Shown: positions 38,493-46,662 of the stretch, in pieces | Numbering within the stretch: the first letter of the stretch is position 1 | How the letters are laid out: the number at the start of each line of letters is the position of its first letter | NCBI GenBank assembly: GCA_001650895.1 | Contig: LXYH01000030.1 | Span: 1-64,000 of the forward strand | Origin: Rhodobacteraceae bacterium EhC02 | GTDB taxonomy: Bacteria > Pseudomonadota > Alphaproteobacteria > Rhodobacterales > Rhodobacteraceae | DNA length: 64,000 nucleotides | Direction: 5' to 3' | Translations under genes and position numbers: made by a program | The notes under the pieces: model-generated | Told to the model about the DNA's origin: nothing | Database searches by the model: none | The model's input: the letters and a program-made list of their open reading frames with translations, nothing else

Positions 38493-39455
38493 TCAGCCCT
38501 TGAACCAGGGCAGTTTATCCATGTCGACGTTGCCGCCGGTGATGATGACGCCGATGCGCTTGCCGGCAAAGACGTCGGGGTTCTTAAGGATCACGGCCAG
38601 CGGCACGGCGCAGCTGGGTTCGATCACGATCTTCATCCGCTCCCATGTCAGCTTCATGGCCGCGATGATCTCGTCCTCGGTCGCGGTCAGGATATCGGTC
38701 ACATGGTTGGACACGTAGTGCCAGGTGTTTTCCTTGAGCGGCACCTTCAACCCGTCGGCCACCGTCACCGGCGCATCGTCGGCGATGATATGCCCGGCGC
38801 GGAAACTGCGTGCCGCATCGTCCGCGTTCAGGGGCTCCGCCGCATAGATCTTGACGCCCGGCGCGGTGCTGGACACGGTCAGGCAGGTACCCGAGATCAT
38901 GCCGCCGCCGCCGATGGGGGCCACGACCCCCTCGATCCCGTCGACCTGCTCCATCAGTTCGCGCGAACAGGTGGCCTGCCCGGTGATCACGCGCAAGTCA
39001 TTGTAGGGATGCACGAATTCCGCGCCGGTTTCGGCCACGACCTGTTCGAACACTGCCTCGCGGCTGCTGGTCGAGGGCTCGCATTCCACGATCCGGCCAC
39101 CATAGCCGCGCACGGCGGCCTTCTTGGCCTCGGGTGCGGTGCGCGGCATGACCACGGTGCAGGGAATGCCCCGCCGCCCTGCCGCATAGGACAGCGACAG
39201 CGCATGGTTGCCGCTGGAATGGGTGGCGACGCCACGCTCCAGCTTGTCCTCGGACAGGCCGAAAACCGCGTTGCAGGCACCACGCACCTTGAAGGCGCCC
39301 GCCTTCTGGAAGTTCTCGCATTTGAAATGCAGATCCGCACCGGTCAGGTCGTTCAGATAGCTCGAGGTCAGGACCGGCGTGCGGTGGATATAGGGACGGA
39401 TGCGGTCATGGGCCGCGATCACATCGTCGAAGGTCGGATAGATCATGTCTTTCAT
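38493..39455 (-). CDS. bhcB: BhcB, beta-hydroxyaspartate dehydratase (serine/threonine dehydratase family)
   Basis: 320 residues, fold type II PLP enzyme. PLP lysine in KAGAFKVRGACNAV (about 51-64), the SSGNHALSLSYAA loop (about 80-92), the glycine-rich phosphate loop IGGGGMISG, and a C-terminal ITGGNVDMDKLPW. It removes water and yields iminosuccinate from beta-hydroxyaspartate. The size equals serine racemase/hydroxyaspartate dehydratases without a regulatory ACT domain. It starts 7 bases after bhcA. Confidence 0.92.
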   Translation of the reverse strand: MKDMIYPTFDDVIAAHDRIRPYIHRTPVLTSSYLNDLTGADLHFKCENFQKAGAFKVRGACNAVFGLSEDKLERGVATHSSGNHALSLSYAAGRRGIPCTVVMPRTAPEAKKAAVRGYGGRIVECEPSTSSREAVFEQVVAETGAEFVHPYNDLRVITGQATCSRELMEQVDGIEGVVAPIGGGGMISGTCLTVSSTAPGVKIYAAEPLNADDAARSFRAGHIIADDAPVTVADGLKVPLKENTWHYVSNHVTDILTATEDEIIAAMKLTWERMKIVIEPSCAVPLAVILKNPDVFAGKRIGVIITGGNVDMDKLPWFKG

Positions 39456-39462
39456 GGCACCC

Positions 39463-40653
39463 TCAGGCTGCGGATTTCAGGACAACAGAGCGCGAGGCGC
39501 GGAAATGGTCCTGCGCGGCGGCAACACCCGATCCCAGACGGACCGGATAGTTCAGATCGGCCATGGCCATTTCGATCCCGGCAAGGCCCGACAGGACCAT
39601 GACATCGGTCAGCATGCCCAGGTGCCCGATGCGGAAGGCGCGCCCGTTCATCTGGCCCAGCCCCACCCCGAAGGACAGGCCATAGGCGGAAAACACGTGT
39701 TCAGTCAGGGCGTTGCTGTCAAAGCCCTTGGGCACGTAGATGGCGCTGACCGTATCGGAATAAAGATCGGGCGACTGCGCCACCAGGTCCAGCCCCCAGG
39801 CACGGGTCGCGGCGCGCACACCCTGCGCCAGCCGCGTGTGGCGGGCATAGACATTGTCCAGCCCTTCCTCGAACAGCATCTTCAGGCTTTCGCGCATCCC
39901 GTAGATCAGTTGCAGCGGCGGGGTATAGGGAAAGCCGCCCTTGGCGTTGCTGGTCATCATGTCGCGGAAATCAAAGAAGGTGCGCGGCAGTTTCGCGCCT
40001 TCCATGTGGTCAAGCGCCTTGGCGCTGACCCCCAGGATCGCCATGCCGGTCGCCAGCATGAAGCCCTTTTGCGATCCCGCGACCGCGATATCCACGCCCC
40101 AGGCGTCCATCTCGAAGGGCATCGACGCCAGGGAGCTGACGCAATCCACCATCAACAAGGCCGGGTGGCTGGCCGCATCCATCGCGGCGCGCACGGCGGC
40201 GATGTCGGATTTCACGCCCGTGGCGGTTTCGTTATGCGTGACCAGCACCGCCTTGATCTTGCGGGCGGTATCGGCGCTCAGCGCCGCCTCGAACCGATCC
40301 GCGGGCGCCCCTGCACCCCAATCGCATTCGATGATCTGCACGTCCAGACCGTGGCGCTGGCACATGTCGATCCAGCGGTGCGAGAACATGCCGTAGCGCG
40401 CCACCAGAACCGTGTCGCCCGCTGACAGCGTGTTGCTGATCGCCGCCTCCCAACCGCCGGTGCCGCTGGCGGGGAACGTGATGACACGGCCCGTGGTCGT
40501 GCCGAAGACGCGCTTGGTGTCCTCAAGCACGGGCGCCAGGGTTTCAACGAAATCCGGGGCCCGGTGATCGCGGGTCTGCACATGCATCGCAAGACGCAGA
40601 CGGTCGGGGATATTGGTCGGTCCGGGAATGAAAACAGGATTCTGGTCAGACAT
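39463..40653 (-). CDS. bhcA: BhcA, L-aspartate:glyoxylate aminotransferase
   Basis: 396 residues, class V aminotransferase of the serine-glyoxylate type. FIPGPTNIPDRLRLAMH opens the protein; the PLP lysine is in VAGSQKGFMLATG (about 195-207), and the C-terminal Arg for substrate carboxylate lies in GRAFRIGHLGML. It transfers the amino group of aspartate to glyoxylate, giving oxaloacetate and glycine, which closes the cycle. ATG 40653 follows GGAGGAG. It is first of bhcABCD and divergent from bhcR. Without context it would be annotated serine-glyoxylate aminotransferase. Confidence 0.93.
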   Translation of the reverse strand: MSDQNPVFIPGPTNIPDRLRLAMHVQTRDHRAPDFVETLAPVLEDTKRVFGTTTGRVITFPASGTGGWEAAISNTLSAGDTVLVARYGMFSHRWIDMCQRHGLDVQIIECDWGAGAPADRFEAALSADTARKIKAVLVTHNETATGVKSDIAAVRAAMDAASHPALLMVDCVSSLASMPFEMDAWGVDIAVAGSQKGFMLATGMAILGVSAKALDHMEGAKLPRTFFDFRDMMTSNAKGGFPYTPPLQLIYGMRESLKMLFEEGLDNVYARHTRLAQGVRAATRAWGLDLVAQSPDLYSDTVSAIYVPKGFDSNALTEHVFSAYGLSFGVGLGQMNGRAFRIGHLGMLTDVMVLSGLAGIEMAMADLNYPVRLGSGVAAAQDHFRASRSVVLKSAA

Positions 40654-40867
40654 TGTCGCTCTCCTCCAAGGATCATCCGAACATACCACAGTTGCCCCAT
40701 TCCACAATTTTCTCAAAACCCTTTTTCATTTATGAATCGAAAATCACTAGCCATTGTTTATATTAGTTTTTTTCGTTTTCAAAAAATTTTTCCATTCCAT
40801 TATTGAAAATATTTTTCATAAGTGGTCTTGTGCTGCACGGCAGCATGATCAGCAGGGAATCACACAG
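40654..40867. promoter_or_regulatory. AT-rich divergent bhcA/bhcR control region with two dyads
   Basis: This 214-base gap is far richer in A+T than its surroundings. Two inverted repeats stand out: TTCAT-TT-ATGAA at 40725-40736, about 72 bases before bhcA, and TGAAAA-TAT-TTTTCA at 40804-40818, about 50 bases before bhcR. Both contain TTCA/TGAA half-sites and are candidate BhcR operators. IclR-type BhcR is known to bind the bhc promoter and respond to glyoxylate. Confidence 0.6.
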
Positions 40868-41689
40868 GTGGCACAGGCGGAACGCAAGGCACGGGGGCGG
40901 CCCAAGTCACCCTTCACGGATACGGGCAGCCAGACGATGCAGGCGCTGGATCGCGCGCTGGGGGTGCTGAATGCGCTGGCGCGGCTGGAACGCGCCTCGC
41001 TCACGGATCTGTCGCTGGCGCTTGGCATTCCCACCGCCACGACCCATCGCATCCTGACCACGCTGCAAAAGCACCGTTTTGCCGAACTTGACGAGGCCAC
41101 GCAGGACTGGATGGTCGGGATCGAGGCGTATCGCACCGGCGCCTCCTTCCTGAAACGGATGAACCTGGCCGATATCAGCCGCCCCGTAATGCGCGCCCTG
41201 ATGCAGGCCACGGGCGAGACCGCGAACCTCGCCATCCGCGACGGGGCCGAAGTGGTGTTCATCGGCCAGATCGAAACGCCCAACCCGATCCGCGCCTTCT
41301 TCAACCCCGGCACACGCACGCCGATGCATGCCTCGGGCACCGGCAAAGCGATCCTGGCCACCCTGCCCGAGGATCGCCTGCGCGCCCTGATCCAGTCCTC
41401 GGGCCTGCCCGCTTTCACCGACAGCACCCTGTCCACGCCTGCCGCCCTTTTCGCCGATCTGGAACAGACGCGCGCGCGGGGATGGTCCTTCGATCAGGAG
41501 GAACGCCATATCGGCATGTCCTGCATCGGTGCCGCCATCTTCGACGCGCAGGGCCAGGCCGTGGGCGGCGTGTCGATTTCCGGACCATCGGCGCGCTTCG
41601 ATACCCGCAGCAGCCTTGATTATGGCCGCCAGGTCGCCGAGGCCGCGGCCGAGATCACCCGCGCCCTGGGCGGTCGCGTGCCCGCCTAA
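40868..41689 (+). CDS. bhcR: BhcR, IclR-family regulator of the beta-hydroxyaspartate cycle
   Basis: 273 residues. Winged-helix HTH at about 30-90 (LTDLSLALGIPTATTHRILTTLQ is the core) and a C-terminal IclR effector domain with ASGTGKAILATLPEDRL and ERHIGMSCIGAAIFD. It starts at GTG 40868, with AGGGA upstream; the longer frame runs into the promoter region. It is divergent from bhcABCD, the same arrangement as in Paracoccus denitrificans, where BhcR controls the cluster and senses glyoxylate. Confidence 0.9.
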   Translation: MAQAERKARGRPKSPFTDTGSQTMQALDRALGVLNALARLERASLTDLSLALGIPTATTHRILTTLQKHRFAELDEATQDWMVGIEAYRTGASFLKRMNLADISRPVMRALMQATGETANLAIRDGAEVVFIGQIETPNPIRAFFNPGTRTPMHASGTGKAILATLPEDRLRALIQSSGLPAFTDSTLSTPAALFADLEQTRARGWSFDQEERHIGMSCIGAAIFDAQGQAVGGVSISGPSARFDTRSSLDYGRQVAEAAAEITRALGGRVPA

Positions 41690-41692
41690 CCC

Positions 41693-42334
41693 CTATTGCG
41701 ATTGCGCCGCCTGCAGCCGCGCCTGCAGGCGCAGCGCATGGACGGGATCGCGCGCCACCACCGGCATCACCGGATCATAGGCCGCGCGGATCAGCCCCGC
41801 GATCTCGGGGCGCAGGATCGTGCGCCCCTCCAGCACGGCAAGGGGCGAGCGGTCGCGAAACGCCGTGTCCGACCATAGCAGGATGGTCTGCACCACCTGT
41901 GACAGCGCCAGCACATCGGCCGATACCGCCGACAGCGCCTCATCCATCCGCAGGAACACGAAACTGGCCTTGATGCCCCCATCGGCATCGAAGCGGAAAA
42001 TGCGGTACTGATTGGCATCCACGGCCTTCAGCTTTGCCACCAGCGGCACAAGGTCGGGCACCAGCCGGTCAAGATTGGGGACTTCGGGCAATTCATCCCA
42101 GTCGCGGAAGAAAAACACCATCAGGTTCGCGCCCAGTTCGGGATCGGTCTCGGCCATCTTGTGTCCTGCCAGCGCCACAACCGCCTCAAGCGCGCCCTTG
42201 ACGATCTTCAGCGTGTCCTCTTCAACCCCGAAGACCACAGGCGCGATCGGCCTGCCCCAGCGGGCAAAAGCATAGGACCCGTCGGCGCGGGTGAACAACG
42301 CCTCGACTTGCCCGACCGTCAACGCCTCAGCCAT
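41693..42334 (-). CDS. Conserved hypothetical protein between ruvB and the bhc cluster
   Basis: 213 residues, soluble, mixed alpha/beta, without a motif I can name. FARWGRPIAPVVFGVEEDTL near 23-42 and NLMVFFFRDWDELPEVPNL near 70-88 look like conserved blocks. Proteins of this kind are found between ruvB and ybgC in related bacteria, from memory. It starts 46 bases after ruvB on the same strand and converges with bhcR, 3 bases between stops. Confidence 0.7.
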   Translation of the reverse strand: MAEALTVGQVEALFTRADGSYAFARWGRPIAPVVFGVEEDTLKIVKGALEAVVALAGHKMAETDPELGANLMVFFFRDWDELPEVPNLDRLVPDLVPLVAKLKAVDANQYRIFRFDADGGIKASFVFLRMDEALSAVSADVLALSQVVQTILLWSDTAFRDRSPLAVLEGRTILRPEIAGLIRAAYDPVMPVVARDPVHALRLQARLQAAQSQ

Positions 42335-42380
42335 GCCGCGCCCCTTCCTTCATCGTTCCGAAACTCCTCAAGACCCCGCC

Positions 42381-43400
42381 TCAGCCAAACAGATCGGCCT
42401 CGCGTTTGGGCGCATCCAGCCCCAGATGGGTCCAGGCCTTCTGCGCCAGCATCCGCCCGCGCGGAGTGCGCTGGATCAGGCCCTGCTGCAACAGGAAGGG
42501 TTCGATCACCTCTTCCAGCGCGTCGCGGCTTTCCGACAGGGCCGCCGACAGCGTCTCGATCCCCACCGGGCCGCCGCCGTAATTCTCGGCGATCAGGCGC
42601 AGGTAACGCCGATCCGCCCCATCCAGCCCCAGATGATCCACACCCAGCCGTGTCAGCGCGTAGTCGGCAATCTCGCGCGTGACGCGGCCATTGCCCTCGA
42701 TCAGGGCGAAATCCACCACGCGGCGCAGCAGCCGGCCCGCGATGCGCGGCGTGCCGCGCGACCGGCGCGCGATCTCCATGGCACCGCCTTCTTCCGCGGG
42801 CGCACCCAGCAGGCGGGCATTGCGCACCACGATCTCGTAAAGCTCGGCATCGGTATAAAAGACCAGCCGCGTCGGAATCCCGAAACGGTCGCGCAAGGGC
42901 GTGGTCAGCAGCCCCATCCGGGTCGTCGCCCCCACCAGCGTGAAGGGCTGCAATTCGATGCGCACGGTGCGCGCGGCGGGGCCTTCACCGATCACCAGGT
43001 CCAGCTGGAAATCCTCAAGCGCCGGATACAGCACCTCTTCCACAGCGGGGTTCAGACGGTGGATTTCGTCGATGAACAGCACATCGCGGGCTTCGAGGTT
43101 GGTCAGGATCGCCGCCAGATCGCCCGCCTTGGCCAGAACCGGGCCGGATGTCATCCGAAAGCCAACCCCCAGTTCGCGCGCCATGATCTGCGCCAGCGTG
43201 GTCTTGCCCAGACCGGGGGGGCCATGAAACAGCGTGTGATCCATCGCCTCGCCACGCTGGCGGGCGGACTGGATGAAGACCCGCAGGTTCGCGCGAGCCT
43301 CGGCCTGGCCGATGAACTCGTCCAGACCCTGCGGACGCAGGGCGCGGTCATTGTCCTCGGGCTGGCGTTCGGGGTCCAGGATCGGATCGGGCTGTGTCAT
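42381..43400 (-). CDS. ruvB: RuvB, Holliday-junction branch-migration ATPase
   Basis: 339 residues, AAA+ motor. [11 protein letters not shown] near 22-32, Walker [13 protein letters not shown] (about 60-71), Walker [13 protein letters not shown], arginine-finger region [16 protein letters not shown] winged helix closes the C-terminus. It starts 3 bases after ruvA. With RuvA it drives branch migration, and RuvC resolves the junction. Confidence 0.97.
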   Translation of the reverse strand: MTQPDPILDPERQPEDNDRALRPQGLDEFIGQAEARANLRVFIQSARQRGEAMDHTLFHGPPGLGKTTLAQIMARELGVGFRMTSGPVLAKAGDLAAILTNLEARDVLFIDEIHRLNPAVEEVLYPALEDFQLDLVIGEGPAARTVRIELQPFTLVGATTRMGLLTTPLRDRFGIPTRLVFYTDAELYEIVVRNARLLGAPAEEGGAMEIARRSRGTPRIAGRLLRRVVDFALIEGNGRVTREIADYALTRLGVDHLGLDGADRRYLRLIAENYGGGPVGIETLSAALSESRDALEEVIEPFLLQQGLIQRTPRGRMLAQKAWTHLGLDAPKREADLFG

Positions 43401-43403
43401 CTC

Positions 43404-44096
43404 TTACCCTTTCGGGGCCAGCGCCTTGAGGGCGGCGCGGATCAGGGCGGCGGCCTCGGCCTCGGGGGCATCGGCGGCGGCGCGGGCCACGGCCCCTGCG
43501 GCATCACCGGGGGAATAGCCCAGGTTCGTCAGGGCCGACAAGGCATCCGATTGCGCGGCGGCACTGCCCGAGGGGCGCGCGGGTGCCGCAGGCTTGCGCG
43601 GTGCGGGCGCGGGTGCGTCATCCAGAACCTCGCCCTCGGGCGTTGCAGGCGCCGTGCCCATGGCGGCGGCCAGTGTGCCGCCCATCGCCATGACGCCAGG
43701 GGCCTTGTCCTTCAACTCGATCACCACGCGCTGCGCGGTCTTGGGACCGATCCCCTTGGCGGCCTTGATCGCGTTGATATCGCCCAGCATGATCGCGCGG
43801 CTGACGCCTTCGGCCCCCAGCGCGCCGAGGATCGCCAGCGAGGCCTTGGCCCCCACCCCCTGCACACCCATCAGCAGGCGGTGCCATTCCTTTTCCAGCA
43901 GCGTCGGAAAACCGTAAAGCTGCATCAGGTCCTCGCGCACCACCATGTCGGTGTAAAGCGCCACGACATTGCCCGGCCCCGGCAGGGCGGCCAGCGTCCG
44001 GTCCGAGCAATAGACAAGGTATCCCACGCCCGCCACGTCGATCAGCACGTGATCCTCGGTGCGGTAGTCGATGCGGCCCGTCAACTTGCCGATCAT
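43404..44096 (-). CDS. ruvA: RuvA, Holliday-junction binding subunit
   Basis: 230 residues, a little longer than the E. coli protein because of a Pro/Ala-rich linker (about 140-175). N-terminal OB fold ([21 protein letters not shown]), helix-hairpin-helix pair [13 protein letters not shown] and [13 protein letters not shown], and a C-terminal UBA-like domain ([16 protein letters not shown]) that contacts RuvB. Start overlaps the ruvC stop by 4 bases (ATGA). Confidence 0.97.
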   Translation of the reverse strand: MIGKLTGRIDYRTEDHVLIDVAGVGYLVYCSDRTLAALPGPGNVVALYTDMVVREDLMQLYGFPTLLEKEWHRLLMGVQGVGAKASLAILGALGAEGVSRAIMLGDINAIKAAKGIGPKTAQRVVIELKDKAPGVMAMGGTLAAAMGTAPATPEGEVLDDAPAPAPRKPAAPARPSGSAAAQSDALSALTNLGYSPGDAAGAVARAAADAPEAEAAALIRAALKALAPKG

Positions 44097-44602
44097 GCGC
44101 TGGCCTTTCGGATTGCATTCGCAAGAGCGCTGCCGGCCGCGCCGTGATGGGCGTGACAGATAGCAATGGCCAGCGCATCGGCGGCATCGGGTCCGGTCAG
44201 CACCACGCCGGGCAATTGCATCCTGACCATGTGCTGCACCTGTTCCTTGGCGGCATGGCCCACGCCCACCACGGTCTTCTTGACCGCATTGGGCGCATAT
44301 TCGGCGACATCAAGCCCCGCCTGCGCCGGAACCAGCAGCGCGATCCCGCGCGCCTGCCCCAGCTTCAGCGTGGCAACACCATCCTTGTTGACGAAAGTAT
44401 GCTCGACCGCGGCGGTGTCGGGGCGGTATTGCGCCAGCACATCGGTCAGTTGCCGGTGCAGCGCCAGCAGGCGCAGCGACAGATCGTCCCCCGCCGAATG
44501 ACAGATGCCATTGGCGACATGGGACAGGCGGCTGCCATCGACATCGATGATGCCCCAGCCAAGGTTCCTCAAGCCGGGATCGATCCCCAAAACCCGCATC
44601 AT
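44093..44602 (-). CDS. ruvC: RuvC, Holliday-junction resolvase
   Basis: 169 residues. RNase H-like fold with the first catalytic Asp in [14 protein letters not shown] (Asp8), Glu in [12 protein letters not shown] (about 67), and the C-terminal acidic pair in [18 protein letters not shown]. First gene of ruvCAB. A LexA-like half-site pair lies 34 bases upstream of the ATG. Together the three proteins process recombination intermediates. Confidence 0.97.
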   Translation of the reverse strand: MMRVLGIDPGLRNLGWGIIDVDGSRLSHVANGICHSAGDDLSLRLLALHRQLTDVLAQYRPDTAAVEHTFVNKDGVATLKLGQARGIALLVPAQAGLDVAEYAPNAVKKTVVGVGHAAKEQVQHMVRMQLPGVVLTGPDAADALAIAICHAHHGAAGSALANAIRKASA

Positions 44603-44635
44603 CTGCCCCTGCTCTGTTGCTTTTTTGATGCACTA

Positions 44636-44650
44636 GCACGAAAGGCGAAC
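44636..44650 (-). promoter_or_regulatory. LexA-like SOS box before ruvC
   Basis: GCAC-GAAAGGC-GAAC matches the alphaproteobacterial LexA site GAACN7GAAC at 7 of 8 defined bases and lies 34 bases before the ruvC start. ruvCAB is often SOS-controlled, but one mismatched half-site leaves doubt. Confidence 0.45.
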
Positions 44651-44823
44651 AAAGGCCAATCCCAAAGCTTGGGCAGGCTGCAGGGCGGCGGTGCCCGGCC
44701 ACGGGATGCTGCAACGCAGAAAATCGTCGGATACCGTCGCTTCACCATCCGAATGCGACAGAAAATGTGTCCTATTTTAGCCTTGTTTTATTGATGAATC
44801 CATCACATCCGACCCATGCAAAA

Positions 44824-44862
44824 GCCGCATAAGACCTATGCAGTCAGCCCGTCTTGTGCGGC
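44824..44862. other. Stem-loop of 12 bp upstream of the DUF1127 gene
   Basis: GCCGCATAAGAC and GTCTTGTGCGGC pair over 12 positions with one G-T or mismatch, 15-base loop. On the minus strand the stem is followed by TTTTGC, terminator-like. It could end an antisense or small RNA, or be a protein-binding dyad. Confidence 0.4.
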
Positions 44863-44895
44863 AAATAAAGGCACTCTATGTGCAGCCGCAGAAAG

Positions 44896-44916
44896 AGACC
44901 CGCACGGGTCTTGACA
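44896..44916 (+). promoter_or_regulatory. Dyad AGACCCG-CA-CGGGTCT overlapping TTGACA
   Basis: A perfect 7+2+7 inverted repeat at 44896-44911 whose last base is the first base of TTGACA (44911-44916), 47 bases before the DUF1127 start. The -10 is not obvious at 17 bases spacing, so an alternative sigma factor or activator is possible. Confidence 0.5.
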
Positions 44917-44962
44917 TCACTTGCATCAATCTACGCGCAAACGCGCAACCGAGGATTTGAAA

Positions 44963-45160
44963 ATGGCTGTTTACGACGCCCCCCGCACGACCGCCCAGGC
45001 CGCTGGCCTGACCGGCTTCTTCTCGACCATGGTCGGCGCTTTCGCCGCGTGGAACGACGCCCGTGTGACCCGCAACGCCCTGTCGCGTCTGTCGGATCGC
45101 GAACTGGAAGATATCGGCCTGTGCCGTGGTGACATCGACGTCGTGGTCAAGAACCGCTGA
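44963..45160 (+). CDS. DUF1127 small basic protein
   Basis: 65 residues. The last 35 (RVTRNALSRLSDRELEDIGLCRGDIDVVVKN) are the DUF1127/YjiS motif, with the SDRELEDIGL core. ATG 44963 has GAGGA 8 bases upstream. In Rhodobacter such proteins include CcaF1, an RNA-binding factor made under stress and sharing its transcript with small RNAs. Here a perfect terminator stands 31 bases after the stop, so the transcript is short. Role in RNA turnover or stress is inferred from the family. Confidence 0.9.
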   Translation: MAVYDAPRTTAQAAGLTGFFSTMVGAFAAWNDARVTRNALSRLSDRELEDIGLCRGDIDVVVKNR

Positions 45161-45190
45161 TCACGACGCCCGGTTCCCTGTACCGGATGA

Positions 45191-45229
45191 AAAAAGCCGC
45201 GCGTCCCCCCCAGGGTCGCGCGGCTTTTT
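45191..45229 (+). terminator. Rho-independent terminator of the DUF1127 gene
   Basis: AAAAAGCCGCGCG and CGCGCGGCTTTTT form a perfect 13-bp stem, the 3' arm ending in the T-run. The clearest intrinsic terminator in the window; by symmetry it could also work on the minus strand. Confidence 0.9.
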
Positions 45230-45297
45230 GATTTTCAGGACCACCGCGCCATCCCCCCGGCCTGCGGCAGGGTGCAGTTCAGCCCGCGTGCACGGGA

Positions 45298-45648
45298 TCA
45301 GAAATTCGGCAACTGATCGCGGATCGCGCTGGCCAATGCGGTGCTGACCGGATCCATCTGCATCACCCATGCGCCCGCGCGTTCAACCGTCGATCCCGCA
45401 CGCAGCTTGTCAAGCCGGTCCTCGTAGACGGGCTGGCCCAGGCTGGCCAGGATCAGGGCCTTGAAGCATAGCAGGCCGACGGCCAGGAACAGGAATGACT
45501 TGATGGGCAGGCGCGCACGCTTGCGGCGGGGCTTGACGACGATCAAACCGTCTTCGCCCACCACCGATACATATCCACCGGCCATATTGACGCGCTTCCG
45601 GTTGATACGCCGGATACGGTTGTCGAATTCAAAGAATGCGTCTGACAT
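45298..45648 (-). CDS. Small single-helix membrane protein, unknown function
   Basis: 116 residues. A basic N-terminal half (FDNRIRRINRKRVNMAGGYV and KPRRKRARLP) is followed by one membrane helix (about 51-68, FLFLAVGLLCFKALILASLG) and a soluble tail of 45. ATG 45648 follows GGAG. Looks like a conserved Rhodobacterales hypothetical. No function assigned; inner membrane with cytoplasmic basic part is expected. Confidence 0.72.
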   Translation of the reverse strand: MSDAFFEFDNRIRRINRKRVNMAGGYVSVVGEDGLIVVKPRRKRARLPIKSFLFLAVGLLCFKALILASLGQPVYEDRLDKLRAGSTVERAGAWVMQMDPVSTALASAIRDQLPNF

Positions 45649-45709
45649 GTCAGAGCTCCAGATATCGGCCCCCACCAACATCTTCATAAAATTACCGCCG
45701 AATTAAGGC

Positions 45710-45740
45710 AAAAATGGGGCAGCCCGCCCAGGAGGGCTGC
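45710..45740 (-). terminator. Terminator after prmA
   Basis: Read on the minus strand, GCAGCCC TCCTGGGC GGGCTGC forms a 7-bp stem followed by CCCATTTTTGCC with five T. It lies 21 bases beyond the prmA stop. Confidence 0.7.
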
Positions 45741-45760
45741 ATTTACGCCTTATTTCCGCT

Positions 45761-46627
45761 TCACTTGCGCAGAGTAAGCGTCGTCCATTCACCAATCTCC
45801 TCGCGATGGACAAGATTGATGCCGGATGCTGCATAAACCGAGATCACCTCGTCGGCCTGTTCATTCAGAATCCCCGACAGAATGGCATAGCCACCGGGAA
45901 TCAGATGCTCGGCCATTTCGGGTGCAAGCTCGATCAGCGGGCCTTTCAGGATATTGGCGAAGACCAGATCGAAAGGGCTGGCCGCCAGGATATCGGGATG
46001 GGTAAAGCCCGTCGCTTCGACGCAATGCACCCGGCCCTCCAGCGCGTTGGCCGCCACATTTGCCTCGGCCACTTCGACCGCGACCTCGTCGATATCGCCT
46101 GCAAGAACGGGGTTCGGCCAGATCCGCGCGGCCGCCATCGCCAGAACCGCGGTGCCGCATCCGATGTCGGCCACGTTCCGGCCGGTAAATCCGCCCGTAT
46201 CCAGACGGTCCAGCGCCCGCAGACAGCCTTGCGTCGTGCCGTGATGCCCGGTGCCAAAGGCCATCGCCGCCTCGATCAGCAGCGCCTCGACGCCGTCGGG
46301 CACCTTGTCGGCATCATGGCTGCCATAGACAAAGAAACGCCCCGCCACCACGGGCGACAGCTCGCGGCGCACCTTGGCGACCCAGTCGGTTTCGGGCAGT
46401 TCGGAAATGGCGAAGGGCCGCGCCCCGTGGATCGTCGCCAGCAGCGCCAGCCCGGCATGATCGGGGCGTTCGGTGAAATAGCAGGCCACTTCCCACAGGC
46501 CCGATCCATCCTCGATCTCGAAGACGCCCACGCCTTCGGGTTCGGGGGTCAGGGTCTCGACCGCCTCTCCCAGCGCCTCGGCGGGGGTCTTGCCGGTCAG
46601 GGTGGTGATCGCGGTAAAGGTGGGCAT
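45761..46627 (-). CDS. prmA: PrmA, ribosomal protein L11 methyltransferase
   Basis: 288 residues. N-terminal substrate domain, then class I methyltransferase with AFGTGHHGTTQGCLRAL (about 127-143), motif I VADIGCGTAVLAMAAA, and motif IV FANILKGPLIELAP, the FANIL-type sequence typical of PrmA. It trimethylates L11. Single gene with its own terminator; the MATE gene upstream is on the same strand 35 bases away. Confidence 0.96.
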   Translation of the reverse strand: MPTFTAITTLTGKTPAEALGEAVETLTPEPEGVGVFEIEDGSGLWEVACYFTERPDHAGLALLATIHGARPFAISELPETDWVAKVRRELSPVVAGRFFVYGSHDADKVPDGVEALLIEAAMAFGTGHHGTTQGCLRALDRLDTGGFTGRNVADIGCGTAVLAMAAARIWPNPVLAGDIDEVAVEVAEANVAANALEGRVHCVEATGFTHPDILAASPFDLVFANILKGPLIELAPEMAEHLIPGGYAILSGILNEQADEVISVYAASGINLVHREEIGEWTTLTLRK

Positions 46628-46662
46628 GGCGTCTCTCCGGTTTGCGGGTGCTGCCGCTGCGC

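Larger units (their letters stand above)
44603..44962. other. 360-base gap between divergent ruvC and DUF1127 genes
   Basis: No gene is seen here. It holds the ruvC promoter side with a LexA-like box (44636-44650), a 12-bp stem-loop (44824-44862), a perfect dyad (44896-44911), TTGACA at 44911-44916, and the ribosome site GAGGA of the DUF1127 gene. A+T is raised around 44760-44800. Confidence 0.6.

Noticed and set aside
42291-44147. 618-codon plus-strand frame over ruvA and ruvB
   Set aside because: Shadow of the ruv genes; no motif and no ribosome site.
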